Shown here: in pieces, positions 1-6,685 of the stretch
Position numbering within the stretch: position 1 is the first letter of the stretch
How the letters are laid out: each line of letters starts with the position of its first letter
Translations under genes and position numbers: made by a program
Assembly: GCA_029933565.1 (NCBI GenBank)
Contig: JAOZNY010000066.1
Span: 1 to 13,373, forward strand
Origin: Bacteroidales bacterium
Lineage (GTDB): Bacteria > Bacteroidota > Bacteroidia > Bacteroidales > F082
Direction of reading: 5' to 3'
Length of the DNA stretch: 13,373 nucleotides
Notes under the pieces: generated by a model
The model's input: the letters and a program-made list of their open reading frames with translations, nothing else
Databases searched by the model: none
What the model was told of the DNA's origin: nothing

Positions 1-2
1 CG

Positions 3-1223
3 GCACAATGTTATGTAACAGAAGGACAATGGCATGGAATAGCTTCTCCGGTAAGCGGAGAAACATTTGCTGCTATGTATCTAACTGGACCTGGAATGCC
101 TGATGTATGGGTAAAAGAGTATGATGTTTCTACTAATACTTATACTTCAGTTACTGCGTTGACTGATCCTATGGGTGATATGAAAGGATTTTTTACCTGG
201 ATTGAAGCTCTACCATATGGTGCTCCTACATTTACTTTTGAAGGTACTTTTAGAACAGGAACTATTGGCTCTGCTAGTAATATGGTGAACAATGGGACTA
301 ATAATGGTCACAACTATGTTGGTAATCCATTTTCTTCAGCAATTGACTGGGAGGCTGCTTCAGGTTGGACAAAAACTGATTTGAATGATGCCATTTATGT
401 TTATAATGGAGTTCAATGGGCTTATTATGTTAATGGTGCTGGTGGAAATGGTGGAACTCAATATGTTGCCATGAATCAGGGATTCTTTGTACAGGCTACT
501 AATAGCGTTACAGGAACTTTGACCATGGATGAAGATGTTTGTGTTCATAATACTGTTCCATATTTAAAAAGTACTACAGTTGAACAATCAATAATTCGTT
601 TAGAATTATCTGATGCAGGTTCTGTTGACGAAGCAGTAATTAGATTTATTGCCGGTGCAACAACTGATTATGATGGTAATTTTGACGCACACAAACTATT
701 TAGTTTCGACGTTGATTATCCTCAGTTTTATTCAACTGCAAATGATTTCATGGCAATTAACTCTTTATCTGATACAGAAGAAAAGAATCCAATTGCAATG
801 GATGTTAGAGGTACTAACGGTAACAGTATGACTATTACACTTACTGAAGCTAACGACTTTGATAAACTATATCTAAAAGATGAATATACTTTGGATATTA
901 CTGATTTGAAGAAGGATTCTTACACATTTACTTACGATGCTGACATAACTGATAGATTTACTATTTTATTCGGTATTAATGGTATTGACGATCCAACTTC
1001 TAACTTAAACGCAAAAGTATTTGTAACTGGAAACGACATTCAGGTTAATCTGGATAGTTTCGAAAATGCAAATATTTCTGTATACAACCTCCTAGGACAA
1101 GTAGTTGCCGGTAGTTTTGTGAATTCTAATATTACAAGAATTCCAATGACTAAATCTGGTTATTATTTGGTTAAGGTAAGCGATGGCGAAAATGTTATCA
1201 CACAAAAGGTTTTTATTAAGTAA
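3..1223 (+). CDS. C-terminal part of a T9SS-secreted surface protein (5' end outside window)
   Basis: The frame is open from the first base of the window, so this is the 3' part (about 406 residues) of a longer gene; the ATG at 75 is internal. The visible part starts with an aromatic- and glycine-rich beta-sandwich-like region of the kind found in very large Bacteroidota surface proteins. It carries a 'GNPFSSAIDW' stretch (about nt 330-360) and a 'QGFFVQA' stretch (about nt 477-497), both of which I recognise from T9SS cargo proteins. The last ~70 residues (about nt 1000-1220) have the shape of a type A T9SS sorting domain: 'ISVYNLLGQVV', then 'SGYYLVKVSDGE', ending in 'QKVFIK'. It should therefore be exported by Sec and then across the outer membrane by T9SS, and released or anchored on the surface. 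No enzymatic domain is visible; the function of the missing N-terminus is unknown. The next gene starts 23 bp downstream and may share its transcript. Confidence 0.88.
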   Translation, partial: AQCYVTEGQWHGIASPVSGETFAAMYLTGPGMPDVWVKEYDVSTNTYTSVTALTDPMGDMKGFFTWIEALPYGAPTFTFEGTFRTGTIGSASNMVNNGTNNGHNYVGNPFSSAIDWEAASGWTKTDLNDAIYVYNGVQWAYYVNGAGGNGGTQYVAMNQGFFVQATNSVTGTLTMDEDVCVHNTVPYLKSTTVEQSIIRLELSDAGSVDEAVIRFIAGATTDYDGNFDAHKLFSFDVDYPQFYSTANDFMAINSLSDTEEKNPIAMDVRGTNGNSMTITLTEANDFDKLYLKDEYTLDITDLKKDSYTFTYDADITDRFTILFGINGIDDPTSNLNAKVFVTGNDIQVNLDSFENANISVYNLLGQVVAGSFVNSNITRIPMTKSGYYLVKVSDGENVITQKVFIK

Positions 1224-1246
1224 ACGACAAACAAAAAATTATAAAG

Positions 1247-1501
1247 ATGAAGAAAAATTTTATAGCGATAATCTTGACAAGTTTCTTTTTTGTGTTGTCT
1301 TTTGTGGTAACGGCGCAAACAGATGCACCACCCCCAAATCCGGGCGGTGATCCAGGTCCTGGTGGAACTGGAGACGACCCCTTAGGTGGAGGAGCCCCAA
1401 TTGGCGGAGGAACTTTAATTTTGATTGGTTTAGGCGCTGTTTATGGCAGCAAAAAAGCCTATAAACTTTACCAAGAAAATCAGGAAGAATTAGAAGACTA
1501 A
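1247..1501 (+). CDS. small secreted protein with PID-CTERM-like C-terminal segment
   Basis: This 84-residue protein starts with a clear Sec signal peptide: MKKNF, a hydrophobic core to about residue 20, and a probable cut after 'VTAQ'. A low-complexity Pro/Gly/Asp linker follows (residues ~26-48). Next come 'APIGGG' (about 50-55), a short hydrophobic segment 'TLILIGLGAVYG', and a basic then acidic tail beginning 'SKKAYKLY'. The plan of signal peptide, disordered linker, PI-x-GG, short membrane segment and Lys pair resembles the small Bacteroidota proteins I know as PID-CTERM proteins, in which the motif is usually PIDGG; here it is PIGGG. The role of that family is not established. The segment could be a protein-sorting signal or simply a single membrane anchor. 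The gene lies 23 bp after the T9SS gene and ahead of a strong terminator, so the two probably form one transcription unit. It is short but has good coding features. Confidence 0.8.
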   Translation: MKKNFIAIILTSFFFVLSFVVTAQTDAPPPNPGGDPGPGGTGDDPLGGGAPIGGGTLILIGLGAVYGSKKAYKLYQENQEELED

Positions 1502-1527
1502 TTCTGCTGATATACTTATAACTTACA

Positions 1528-1561
1528 AGAGCCCGGACAATTTGATTGTTCGGGCTTTTTT
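1528..1561 (+). terminator. rho-independent terminator
   Basis: An 11-bp stem, AGCCCGGACAA (1530-1540) with TTGTTCGGGCT (1546-1556), has one G-U pair and a five-base loop (TTTGA). The 3' arm runs into a T tract (1556-1561). It lies 29-60 bases after the stop codon at 1501, so it should end the transcript of the first two genes. Confidence 0.9.
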
Positions 1562-1624
1562 ATTCGCAATAAATAATTAATTTTGGATATTATTAGAAGT
1601 TGGTTAATTTAGTATTGACCTGCT

Positions 1625-1749
1625 TTTTTTGAAAAATAATTTCCAAATCTTCCCTTCTTGAGAGGGCTGTTCTCTCCGCCTAAGGCGGAAGATGCCGAAG
1701 GCAGAGGGGTCAGGGTGTGTCATAAAAAACATAATTATTTTTCAAAAAA
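1625..1749 (+). repeat. 125-bp structured intergenic repeat, copy 1
   Basis: This element is bounded by a perfect 17-bp inverted repeat: TTTTTTGAAAAATAATT at 1625-1641 and its complement at 1733-1749. Inside are two small hairpins, CCGCC-TAA-GGCGG (1676-1688) and TGCC-GAA-GGCA (1693-1703). The stretch around the second hairpin, GATGCCGAAGGCAGAGGGGT (1691-1710), recurs almost exactly at 12123-12142. A second copy of the same length and plan lies at 12060-12184 in the same orientation. No open reading frame and no obvious target-site duplication is seen. It may be a MITE-like or REP-like dispersed element; similar 'GCCGAAGGCAGAGGGG' sequences are, to my knowledge, common between genes in Bacteroidota. 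Confidence 0.8.
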
Positions 1750-1797
1750 TATTGCTCTAATAAGTTTAACTTATAGTAACTTTATAATCTATTTATC

Positions 1798-3900
1798 ATG
1801 ATATCAATAAAACGTTCTATCTACTTTCTGGTTGCTTTCTTGCTATTTACTGTTAGCTCAAGCTTTATTTTTGCCAATGGTTTTACAACAGCCGATAATG
1901 AACCAACAATTCTAATTCATGATACTGTAGCAGCTCCGGGCGAATTATTATTACAAATCGATGCATTGGACTTTGTGGGTGATAATGGACAAGTAGCAGC
2001 AATTACCCTACGAATTGAAATAGATACTAATTTAATTGAGTTCAAGGGAATTCAGAATATGTCAATTCCCGGTAGTTGGTTGGCAAATTATAATATATTT
2101 CAAAATGAAATTACCATTACTTTCACAGCACCTTATCCCAATGGTTACGATATTAATGGTAAACTACTCGACCTTAAACTTAATTATTTTGGTGGTTTTC
2201 CTGCCGATTTACATTTCAAAGGTAATTGTGATGTCTCAAATTCTTTTTTACAGGAAATTGAAGGCGTGGTTTATGTTGATGGTACCATTAACCAGTTAAC
2301 TGCTGTAGGAACCATAAAACAGGATACTGTTACAACTTGGTTGGATGAAACATTTCAAATGCCAATTATGGCTGAAGGAGAAGGCTATGATGTTGTAAAT
2401 AAAATAAACTTAAGACTTGAATACGATACTCTTCAACTTGAATACATTGGCTATAACGAATCTGTATTAACAGAAGTTATTATTGGTGATACAAACGAAA
2501 TTATTACAATTGATTGGCAAGATTCTGATAATCCCTTGAACTTTACAGGTCTGGATACTTTATTGTATTTGGATTTCAAATTTATTGGTGATACAAATAC
2601 AGATATTTATTTCCTTCCCGGATCTAGAGTTTATAATAATAGCATTATAGTTGCTACCGATTTTGTTGATGGCTATGTAAAACCAAATATGCTGGTCGAT
2701 GTATTAAATAATCCTGATACTGCAGGAATAATTCTTGGAGGAGGCTATTATTTTCCGGGCGATAACGTAATACTTACAGCAATACCTGAAGATGGCTTTC
2801 ATTTTATTAATTGGACCAAAAATGAAATAGTAGTTTCTACTGACTCAATTTATTCATTTGTTAAGCAAAGTGGATACGACACTTTAACCGCTAATTACGA
2901 ACCAAATTCGTATAATTTAATACTCTATTCAATGCCGGTTGAGGGCGGAGTAACCTTGGGAGCAGGATATTATCAATATGGTGAAGAAGCCACGGTAACT
3001 GCAATACCAAATACGGATTACAGTTTTGGACATTGGAAATTTGGAGATGAAATAGTTTCACTCGATTCAATTTATACTTTTGGTATGCCAATGTATAATA
3101 CAGAATTAGTTGCCGTTTTCTTACCTGATTCTTTATCCGTTACAACCGATGTTAATAATCAGGAATATGGTACAGCAGAGGGTGATGGAGTGTATGAATA
3201 TGGCGCAACAGTAACAGTAATTGCAAGTCCTTTTGATGGTTTTAAGTTCGTAGTTTGGACCGAACAAGGGCAAAGTGTTTCTCTTAATGAGGAATATTCG
3301 TTTACTATTTCTGCCGACAGAGATCTGATTGCAAATTTTCAATACAATTCTGAATGTTCAGCACCAGTAGGTTTGTTTGCCGATAGTGTGTTTGAAACAA
3401 CAGCAACTCTTTATTGGGTTCCTTCCGGAAATGATACAGAGTGGAATTTATTATGGGGAGAAACAGGTTTTGATACTATAAGTGGGGGAATATTGGTTGA
3501 AGGATTAACGGAAACAAAATACATACTTGAAAATTTAGATCCAGGTACGGGATACGATTTTTATGTTAAGGCCGTTTGTACCGATGAATTAAATAGTTCC
3601 TGGTCTAATACTTTTACTTTTACTACCTGGTTTGTAGGTATTAACGCACTCAATATTGAAGATAAGATAAAGATTTTCCCCAACCCGGCAACAAGTGAAT
3701 TAAAACTTGTTTTTAATGGTGATTATTCAGGAAATGTAAGTTATCGAGTGATAAATACACTTGGTGTAGTACAAATAGAAAACTCTTTTACAAAATCTGA
3801 TAATCTTAGTATTAATCTTAATGGATTAACCTCGGGGATTTATATTTTGCAGATTCTTGTTGATAACACCATGATCACAAAAGTTTTTTTAAAGAATTGA
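1798..3900 (+). CDS. multidomain T9SS-secreted adhesin-like protein (cohesin-like, InlB-type repeats, Fn3, sorting tail)
   Basis: This 700-residue exported protein begins with a signal peptide (residues 1-27, cut near 'FANG'). Two similar beta-rich domains follow (about 35-162 and 170-292). Both repeat the pattern 'DTV...I.L R.E.DT..(I/L)E(F/Y)', which resembles cohesin-type folds. Three repeats of about 70 residues follow (roughly 298-368, 370-442 and 445-515). Each has 'G.Y.(F/Y)G..V.(L/V)TA(I/S)P..(D/G)..F..W' and ends in a '(L/V).A.F/Y' strand, typical of the divergent InlB B-repeat family. A fibronectin type III domain (about 520-611) ends in 'YDFYVKAVC...WSNTFTFTT'. The tail (about 620-700) is a type A T9SS sorting domain with 'IFPNPAT', 'SGIYILQI' and a final 'KVFLKN'. 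No catalytic residues are evident. A surface adhesion or scaffold role is inferred. The gene seems to stand alone, after a terminator and repeat and before a 347-bp gap. Confidence 0.93.
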   Translation: MISIKRSIYFLVAFLLFTVSSSFIFANGFTTADNEPTILIHDTVAAPGELLLQIDALDFVGDNGQVAAITLRIEIDTNLIEFKGIQNMSIPGSWLANYNIFQNEITITFTAPYPNGYDINGKLLDLKLNYFGGFPADLHFKGNCDVSNSFLQEIEGVVYVDGTINQLTAVGTIKQDTVTTWLDETFQMPIMAEGEGYDVVNKINLRLEYDTLQLEYIGYNESVLTEVIIGDTNEIITIDWQDSDNPLNFTGLDTLLYLDFKFIGDTNTDIYFLPGSRVYNNSIIVATDFVDGYVKPNMLVDVLNNPDTAGIILGGGYYFPGDNVILTAIPEDGFHFINWTKNEIVVSTDSIYSFVKQSGYDTLTANYEPNSYNLILYSMPVEGGVTLGAGYYQYGEEATVTAIPNTDYSFGHWKFGDEIVSLDSIYTFGMPMYNTELVAVFLPDSLSVTTDVNNQEYGTAEGDGVYEYGATVTVIASPFDGFKFVVWTEQGQSVSLNEEYSFTISADRDLIANFQYNSECSAPVGLFADSVFETTATLYWVPSGNDTEWNLLWGETGFDTISGGILVEGLTETKYILENLDPGTGYDFYVKAVCTDELNSSWSNTFTFTTWFVGINALNIEDKIKIFPNPATSELKLVFNGDYSGNVSYRVINTLGVVQIENSFTKSDNLSINLNGLTSGIYILQILVDNTMITKVFLKN

Positions 3901-4067
3901 TACTGCCTAGATATTATTAAACATAACAACGCATTTTCTTTCCTATATCTAACTTAGATTCTTTATATTTAAGCAATAAAACATAATTTATATAGATTCA
4001 AAATAAGAGTATTGTTTTTTGAAAACAACCCCAAATGTTAATAAATAACAAGCATACAATATTGTTA

Positions 4068-4128
4068 AACAGTCTGTTCAACAGTTAACAGCAACTAAGC
4101 ATAAGTGGCTGTTAATAAGGTAACAGCC
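4068..4128. promoter_or_regulatory. AACAG/CTGTT pentamer cluster with alternative hairpins
   Basis: Six copies of AACAG or its complement CTGTT lie in 61 bases: 4068, 4074, 4080, 4087, 4109 and 4122. They form overlapping palindromes AACAG-T-CTGTT (4068-4078) and CTGTT-C-AACAG (4074-4084). The arm GGCTGTTA (4107-4114) can pair upstream with TAACAGC (4086-4092) or downstream with TAACAGCC (4121-4128), but not both. No T tract follows, so this is not a standard terminator. As it lies 73 or more bases upstream of the promoter candidate, an operator cluster is as likely as an RNA switch. Confidence 0.4.
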
Positions 4129-4200
4129 CTAAGTTTAATCCCTTTCATAAAATACACATCTACATACATATATAAGTTACTTAGATGTTGAATCTTTAGA

Positions 4201-4208
4201 TACTTTTG
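4201..4208 (+). promoter_or_regulatory. candidate Bacteroidota-type promoter (-7 box)
   Basis: TACTTTTG matches the Bacteroidota -7 consensus TAnnTTTG exactly and lies 40 bases before the ATG at 4248. No convincing TTTG -33 box is seen about 19 bases upstream, so the match rests on one element. If real, it would drive the flavoprotein gene and, through the short 18-bp gap, the mbs-like operon. Confidence 0.45.
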
Positions 4209-4247
4209 CCACCTAAAATTTAAAAACAGTTCTTTAAATTAAATAAT

Positions 4248-5246
4248 ATGGACTTATCAGTAAAATATTTAGGGCTTAATCTCAAATCACCAATTGTGGT
4301 TGGCAGTTCAGGGTTAAACAACTCAATTGAGAATTTAAAAAAAATTGAAAAAAGTGGTGCAGGTGCAGTTGTACTTAAATCAATTTTTGAGGAAGAGATT
4401 TATAATGAATACGAGAGCATTATTAATGAAGAGTTAAAAAACGATGCACCAAATATTGGTTACCTTGATTATTATGACTTTAAAATTAAGGAAGACAATA
4501 TCAAGGATTATCTAAAACTTCTTGAAGATGCAAAGAGCAATATCAGTATTCCTGTTATTGCAAGCATTAACTGTGTTTGTGATTATGAATGGTCATTTTT
4601 TGCAAAAAAAATTCAGGAAGCCGGAGCCGATGCATTGGAAGTAAACTTATTTATACTTCCATCAGATTTTTCAAAAGGCTGTGAAGAAATCGAAGAAAGA
4701 TATTTTGAACTAGTAAAGAAGATTAAAGAAAACCTGAATATTCCGGTTTCAATAAAAATCAGTTATTATTTCTCAAATCTGGCAGCTTTTGTAAAAAGAC
4801 TTTCAGAAACTGGCATTGATGGTATTGTTGCTTTTAATCGTTTCTTTCATCCTGATTTCGATATCGATAAATTTACAATTATACCTTCTAATGTACTTAG
4901 TCATCCATCAGACCTTGCAATTTCATTGCGTTGGACATCGATTCTTTCTGGTAGGTTAGGTTGCGACCTTATTGCCTCAACGGGAGTGCATGATGGAGAA
5001 GCAGTAGTGAAACAACTATTGGCAGGTGCCGATGCTGTGCAAACAGTTTCTACATTATATAAGAATGGGATAGAATACATTAGTGTAATGATTAATGATT
5101 TAAAAGCCTGGATGGAAAAACACAATTTTGAAAAGATTGATGACTTTAAAGGTAAAATGAGTCAGGTAAATTCACCAAATCCTGCTGAATACGAAAGAGT
5201 TCAGTTTATGAAATATTTCGGTCATAATAAATACGATCTTGATTAA
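4248..5246 (+). CDS. dihydroorotate dehydrogenase-like flavoprotein (probably not a true PyrD)
   Basis: This 332-residue TIM-barrel protein is of the dihydroorotate dehydrogenase family. It starts with the usual 'LGLNLKSPIVVGSSGL' strand. FMN-site features visible are the barrel lysine in 'SIKIS' (K170), 'ASINC' (105-109), and a phosphate-binding end 'ASTGVHDGE...LLAGADAVQ' (243-265). True DHODs carry an 'ELNLSCPN'-type loop whose Cys or Ser is the catalytic base. Here the corresponding stretch reads 'EVNLFILPSDFS' (131-142), with no matching Cys and no orotate-binding Asn in that loop. It is therefore most likely one of the 'DHOD-like' Bacteroidota proteins of unknown substrate. It lies 18 bp ahead of the first mbs-like gene with no terminator between, so co-transcription is probable. 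A role as a redox partner of the complex is possible but unsupported beyond position. The leader is A-rich with no Shine-Dalgarno site. Confidence 0.88.
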   Translation: MDLSVKYLGLNLKSPIVVGSSGLNNSIENLKKIEKSGAGAVVLKSIFEEEIYNEYESIINEELKNDAPNIGYLDYYDFKIKEDNIKDYLKLLEDAKSNISIPVIASINCVCDYEWSFFAKKIQEAGADALEVNLFILPSDFSKGCEEIEERYFELVKKIKENLNIPVSIKISYYFSNLAAFVKRLSETGIDGIVAFNRFFHPDFDIDKFTIIPSNVLSHPSDLAISLRWTSILSGRLGCDLIASTGVHDGEAVVKQLLAGADAVQTVSTLYKNGIEYISVMINDLKAWMEKHNFEKIDDFKGKMSQVNSPNPAEYERVQFMKYFGHNKYDLD

Positions 5247-5264
5247 TTAAAACAAATTCAAAAA

Positions 5265-5777
5265 ATGGAAAATCTAAGTTTTTCAAAAAAAGCAGCACGC
5301 TTTGTTCTTCACTGGATTCTGTTAATGGTAGTCTGGATTGCTTTTACAAGCAGTTTTGCCACCCAGGAATTATTGGTAGGTGCAGGTGTTACTGCTTTAA
5401 TTTCAATTTTAACAATAAGTGTTTTTACTTGTTGCGAACTTCCGGTATTATGCCCCAAAAGCATTTTTTATATGTTTGTTTTCTTGTTCACATTTTTATT
5501 CGAACTTGTAAAATCAAATATTGATGTTGCCAGAAGGGTTTTAACACCATCATTACCAATTAACCCTGGTGTTGTTAAGTTCAAAACAAATTTAAAAACA
5601 AATTTTTCGCGTATGGTTTTAGCAAATGCCATTACACTTACTCCAGGTACATTAAGTCTCGATGTTATCGACGACACTTTTTACATTCATTGGATTGATG
5701 TAAAAACTACCGATCCGGAAGAAGTGCATAAAGAAATTGCTGAGAAATTTGAAAACATACTTTTAAAAATATTTTAA
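5265..5777 (+). CDS. mbsA: MnhE/MrpE-type membrane subunit (MbsA-like)
   Basis: This 170-residue protein has about three N-terminal membrane helices (roughly 13-30, 33-55, 66-84) and a cytoplasmic C-terminal domain. It carries the MrpE family signature 'NAITLTPGTL' (121-130), followed by 'HWIDV'. In Mrp antiporters and in Mbh/Mbs complexes this subunit belongs to the sodium-translocating module. It has the usual family length. It opens the complex operon: the next gene starts one base after its stop. Mrp antiporters alone also use this subunit, but the later NuoH-, NuoB- and NuoC-type genes place it in a redox-driven complex. The MBS-style letter is by operon position. Confidence 0.93.
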   Translation: MENLSFSKKAARFVLHWILLMVVWIAFTSSFATQELLVGAGVTALISILTISVFTCCELPVLCPKSIFYMFVFLFTFLFELVKSNIDVARRVLTPSLPINPGVVKFKTNLKTNFSRMVLANAITLTPGTLSLDVIDDTFYIHWIDVKTTDPEEVHKEIAEKFENILLKIF

Positions 5778-5778
5778 T

Positions 5779-6036
5779 ATGACCTATGTAATTTATATAG
5801 CAATGTTTTTCATGATAGTAGGACTTACCTTATCAGCTTTTCGCTTTGTAAAAGGTCCTACTGCCGGCGACAGAACTGTGGCTCTTGATACCCTGACTAT
5901 TATTATTGTAGCAGGTCTTGTACTTCTTTCATATGTATTTAACCGCTTTATTTATATGGACGTGGCTCTTGTTTATGCCGTACTTGGTTTTATTGGCGTA
6001 ATAGTAATTGCCAGATATTTGGAGGGCGCCTTATGA
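5779..6036 (+). CDS. mbsB: MnhF/MrpF-type membrane subunit (MbsB-like)
   Basis: This 85-residue protein has three membrane helices. It shows the family signature after the first helix, 'FRFVKGPTAGDRTVALD' (21-37), in which the G-P...DR...D residues are conserved in MrpF. Its length fits MrpF (about 85-95 residues). It starts one base after the previous stop and its own stop overlaps the next start by four bases (ATGA), pointing to translational coupling. In the assembled complex it sits with the MnhE- and MnhG-type subunits in the ion-translocating membrane module. Confidence 0.93.
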   Translation: MTYVIYIAMFFMIVGLTLSAFRFVKGPTAGDRTVALDTLTIIIVAGLVLLSYVFNRFIYMDVALVYAVLGFIGVIVIARYLEGAL

Positions 6037-6404
6037 GTATATTTGAAATTATTGGAGGGTTTTTTATCCTCCTTGGAAGTATATTCCTTTTCCTTGGAGG
6101 ACTCGGAATATTCCGTATGCCCGATATTTATAACAGGCTACAGGCTGGAACAAAAGCAACAACCTTAGGTGCAATGAGCGTTATTTTTGGCGTTGGTATT
6201 CTACAGTTGGAAGATAATTGGACATGGATTTTGAAGGCAATGATTATTTTAATTTTTATTGCTTATTCAAATCCAATCAGTTCGCATGCATTGGCAAGAG
6301 CCATGTATAAAAGCAAAAGATATCCATACATCAAAAGTACCGATGATAATATGGATGCTTACAGAGAAATTAATGATAATCAAAGCAAGGAGGAAAAATC
6401 ATGA
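6033..6404 (+). CDS. mbsC: MnhG/MrpG-type membrane subunit (MbsC-like)
   Basis: This 123-residue protein has three membrane helices. Its diagnostic loop 'GIFRMPDIYNRLQAGTKAT' (25-43) is the MrpG family signature; the third helix spans about residues 68-86. The C-terminal 40 residues are hydrophilic and charged and probably cytoplasmic. The start overlaps the preceding stop by four bases, and a GGAGGG Shine-Dalgarno-like site (6021-6026) lies six bases ahead, which is unusual in a genome whose other leaders are mostly A-rich. It forms the E-F-G-type sodium module with its two upstream neighbours. Confidence 0.93.
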   Translation: MSIFEIIGGFFILLGSIFLFLGGLGIFRMPDIYNRLQAGTKATTLGAMSVIFGVGILQLEDNWTWILKAMIILIFIAYSNPISSHALARAMYKSKRYPYIKSTDDNMDAYREINDNQSKEEKS

Positions 6405-6685
6405 TGTTTATAATATTAGTTTTCTTTCTGATAATTTTAATGGTTGGTGCCGCTATTTATGCAATAGTGCAAAAAGACCTGCTTTATGCAGTAATTGCCA
6501 CCGGAGTTATCAGTCTTATTTTATCGGCATTGTTCCTTTTGTTGCAAGCACCTGATGTTGCTTTAACAGAAGCAGCAATTGGTGTAGCACTTACTACAAT
6601 TATTTTCATCATTACCATACGCAATACCGTGCGCCATGAGGATGACTTTAAAGATAGGGATGACTTAAAATCAGCTGTGAAATGA
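6401..6685 (+). CDS. mbsD: MbhD-type subunit (DUF4040)
   Basis: This 94-residue protein has three membrane helices. It carries the MbhD/DUF4040 signature 'APDVALTEAAIG' (50-61), with a buried Glu (E57) that is conserved in the family and in the C-terminal part of MrpA. The last 20 residues are charged. It overlaps the genes on both sides by four bases. A strong AAGGAGG site (6387-6393) lies seven bases ahead of the first ATG; a second in-frame ATG follows directly, so the start could be one codon later. Together with the following MbhE-like domain it corresponds to the C-terminal part of the Mrp antiporter A subunit. Confidence 0.92.
   Translation: MMFIILVFFLIILMVGAAIYAIVQKDLLYAVIATGVISLILSALFLLLQAPDVALTEAAIGVALTTIIFIITIRNTVRHEDDFKDRDDLKSAVK

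Larger units (their letters stand above)
3901..4247. other. 347-bp AT-rich intergenic region upstream of the flavoprotein/mbs-like operon
   Basis: No credible coding sequence is present on either strand. No strong terminator follows the gene ending at 3900. The region holds an AACAG/CTGTT pentamer cluster (4068-4128) and a promoter candidate (4201-4208), each described separately. The remainder is AT-rich with nothing else I can assign. Confidence 0.7.

Noticed and set aside
1777..1784. TAACTTTA as a promoter -7 box for the gene at 1798
   Set aside because: It misses the final G of TAnnTTTG, leaves a leader of only 13 bases before the ATG and has no convincing -33 box.
3133..3342. 69-codon minus-strand frame, and similar antisense frames at 2891-3091, 4901-5125, 8720-8983 and 10156-10413
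   Set aside because: All lie within well-supported plus-strand genes and show no family features or independent start signals.
4085..4128. Rho-independent terminator after the 700-residue gene
   Set aside because: Hairpins can form, but no T tract follows either of them and they lie about 190 bases past the stop codon.
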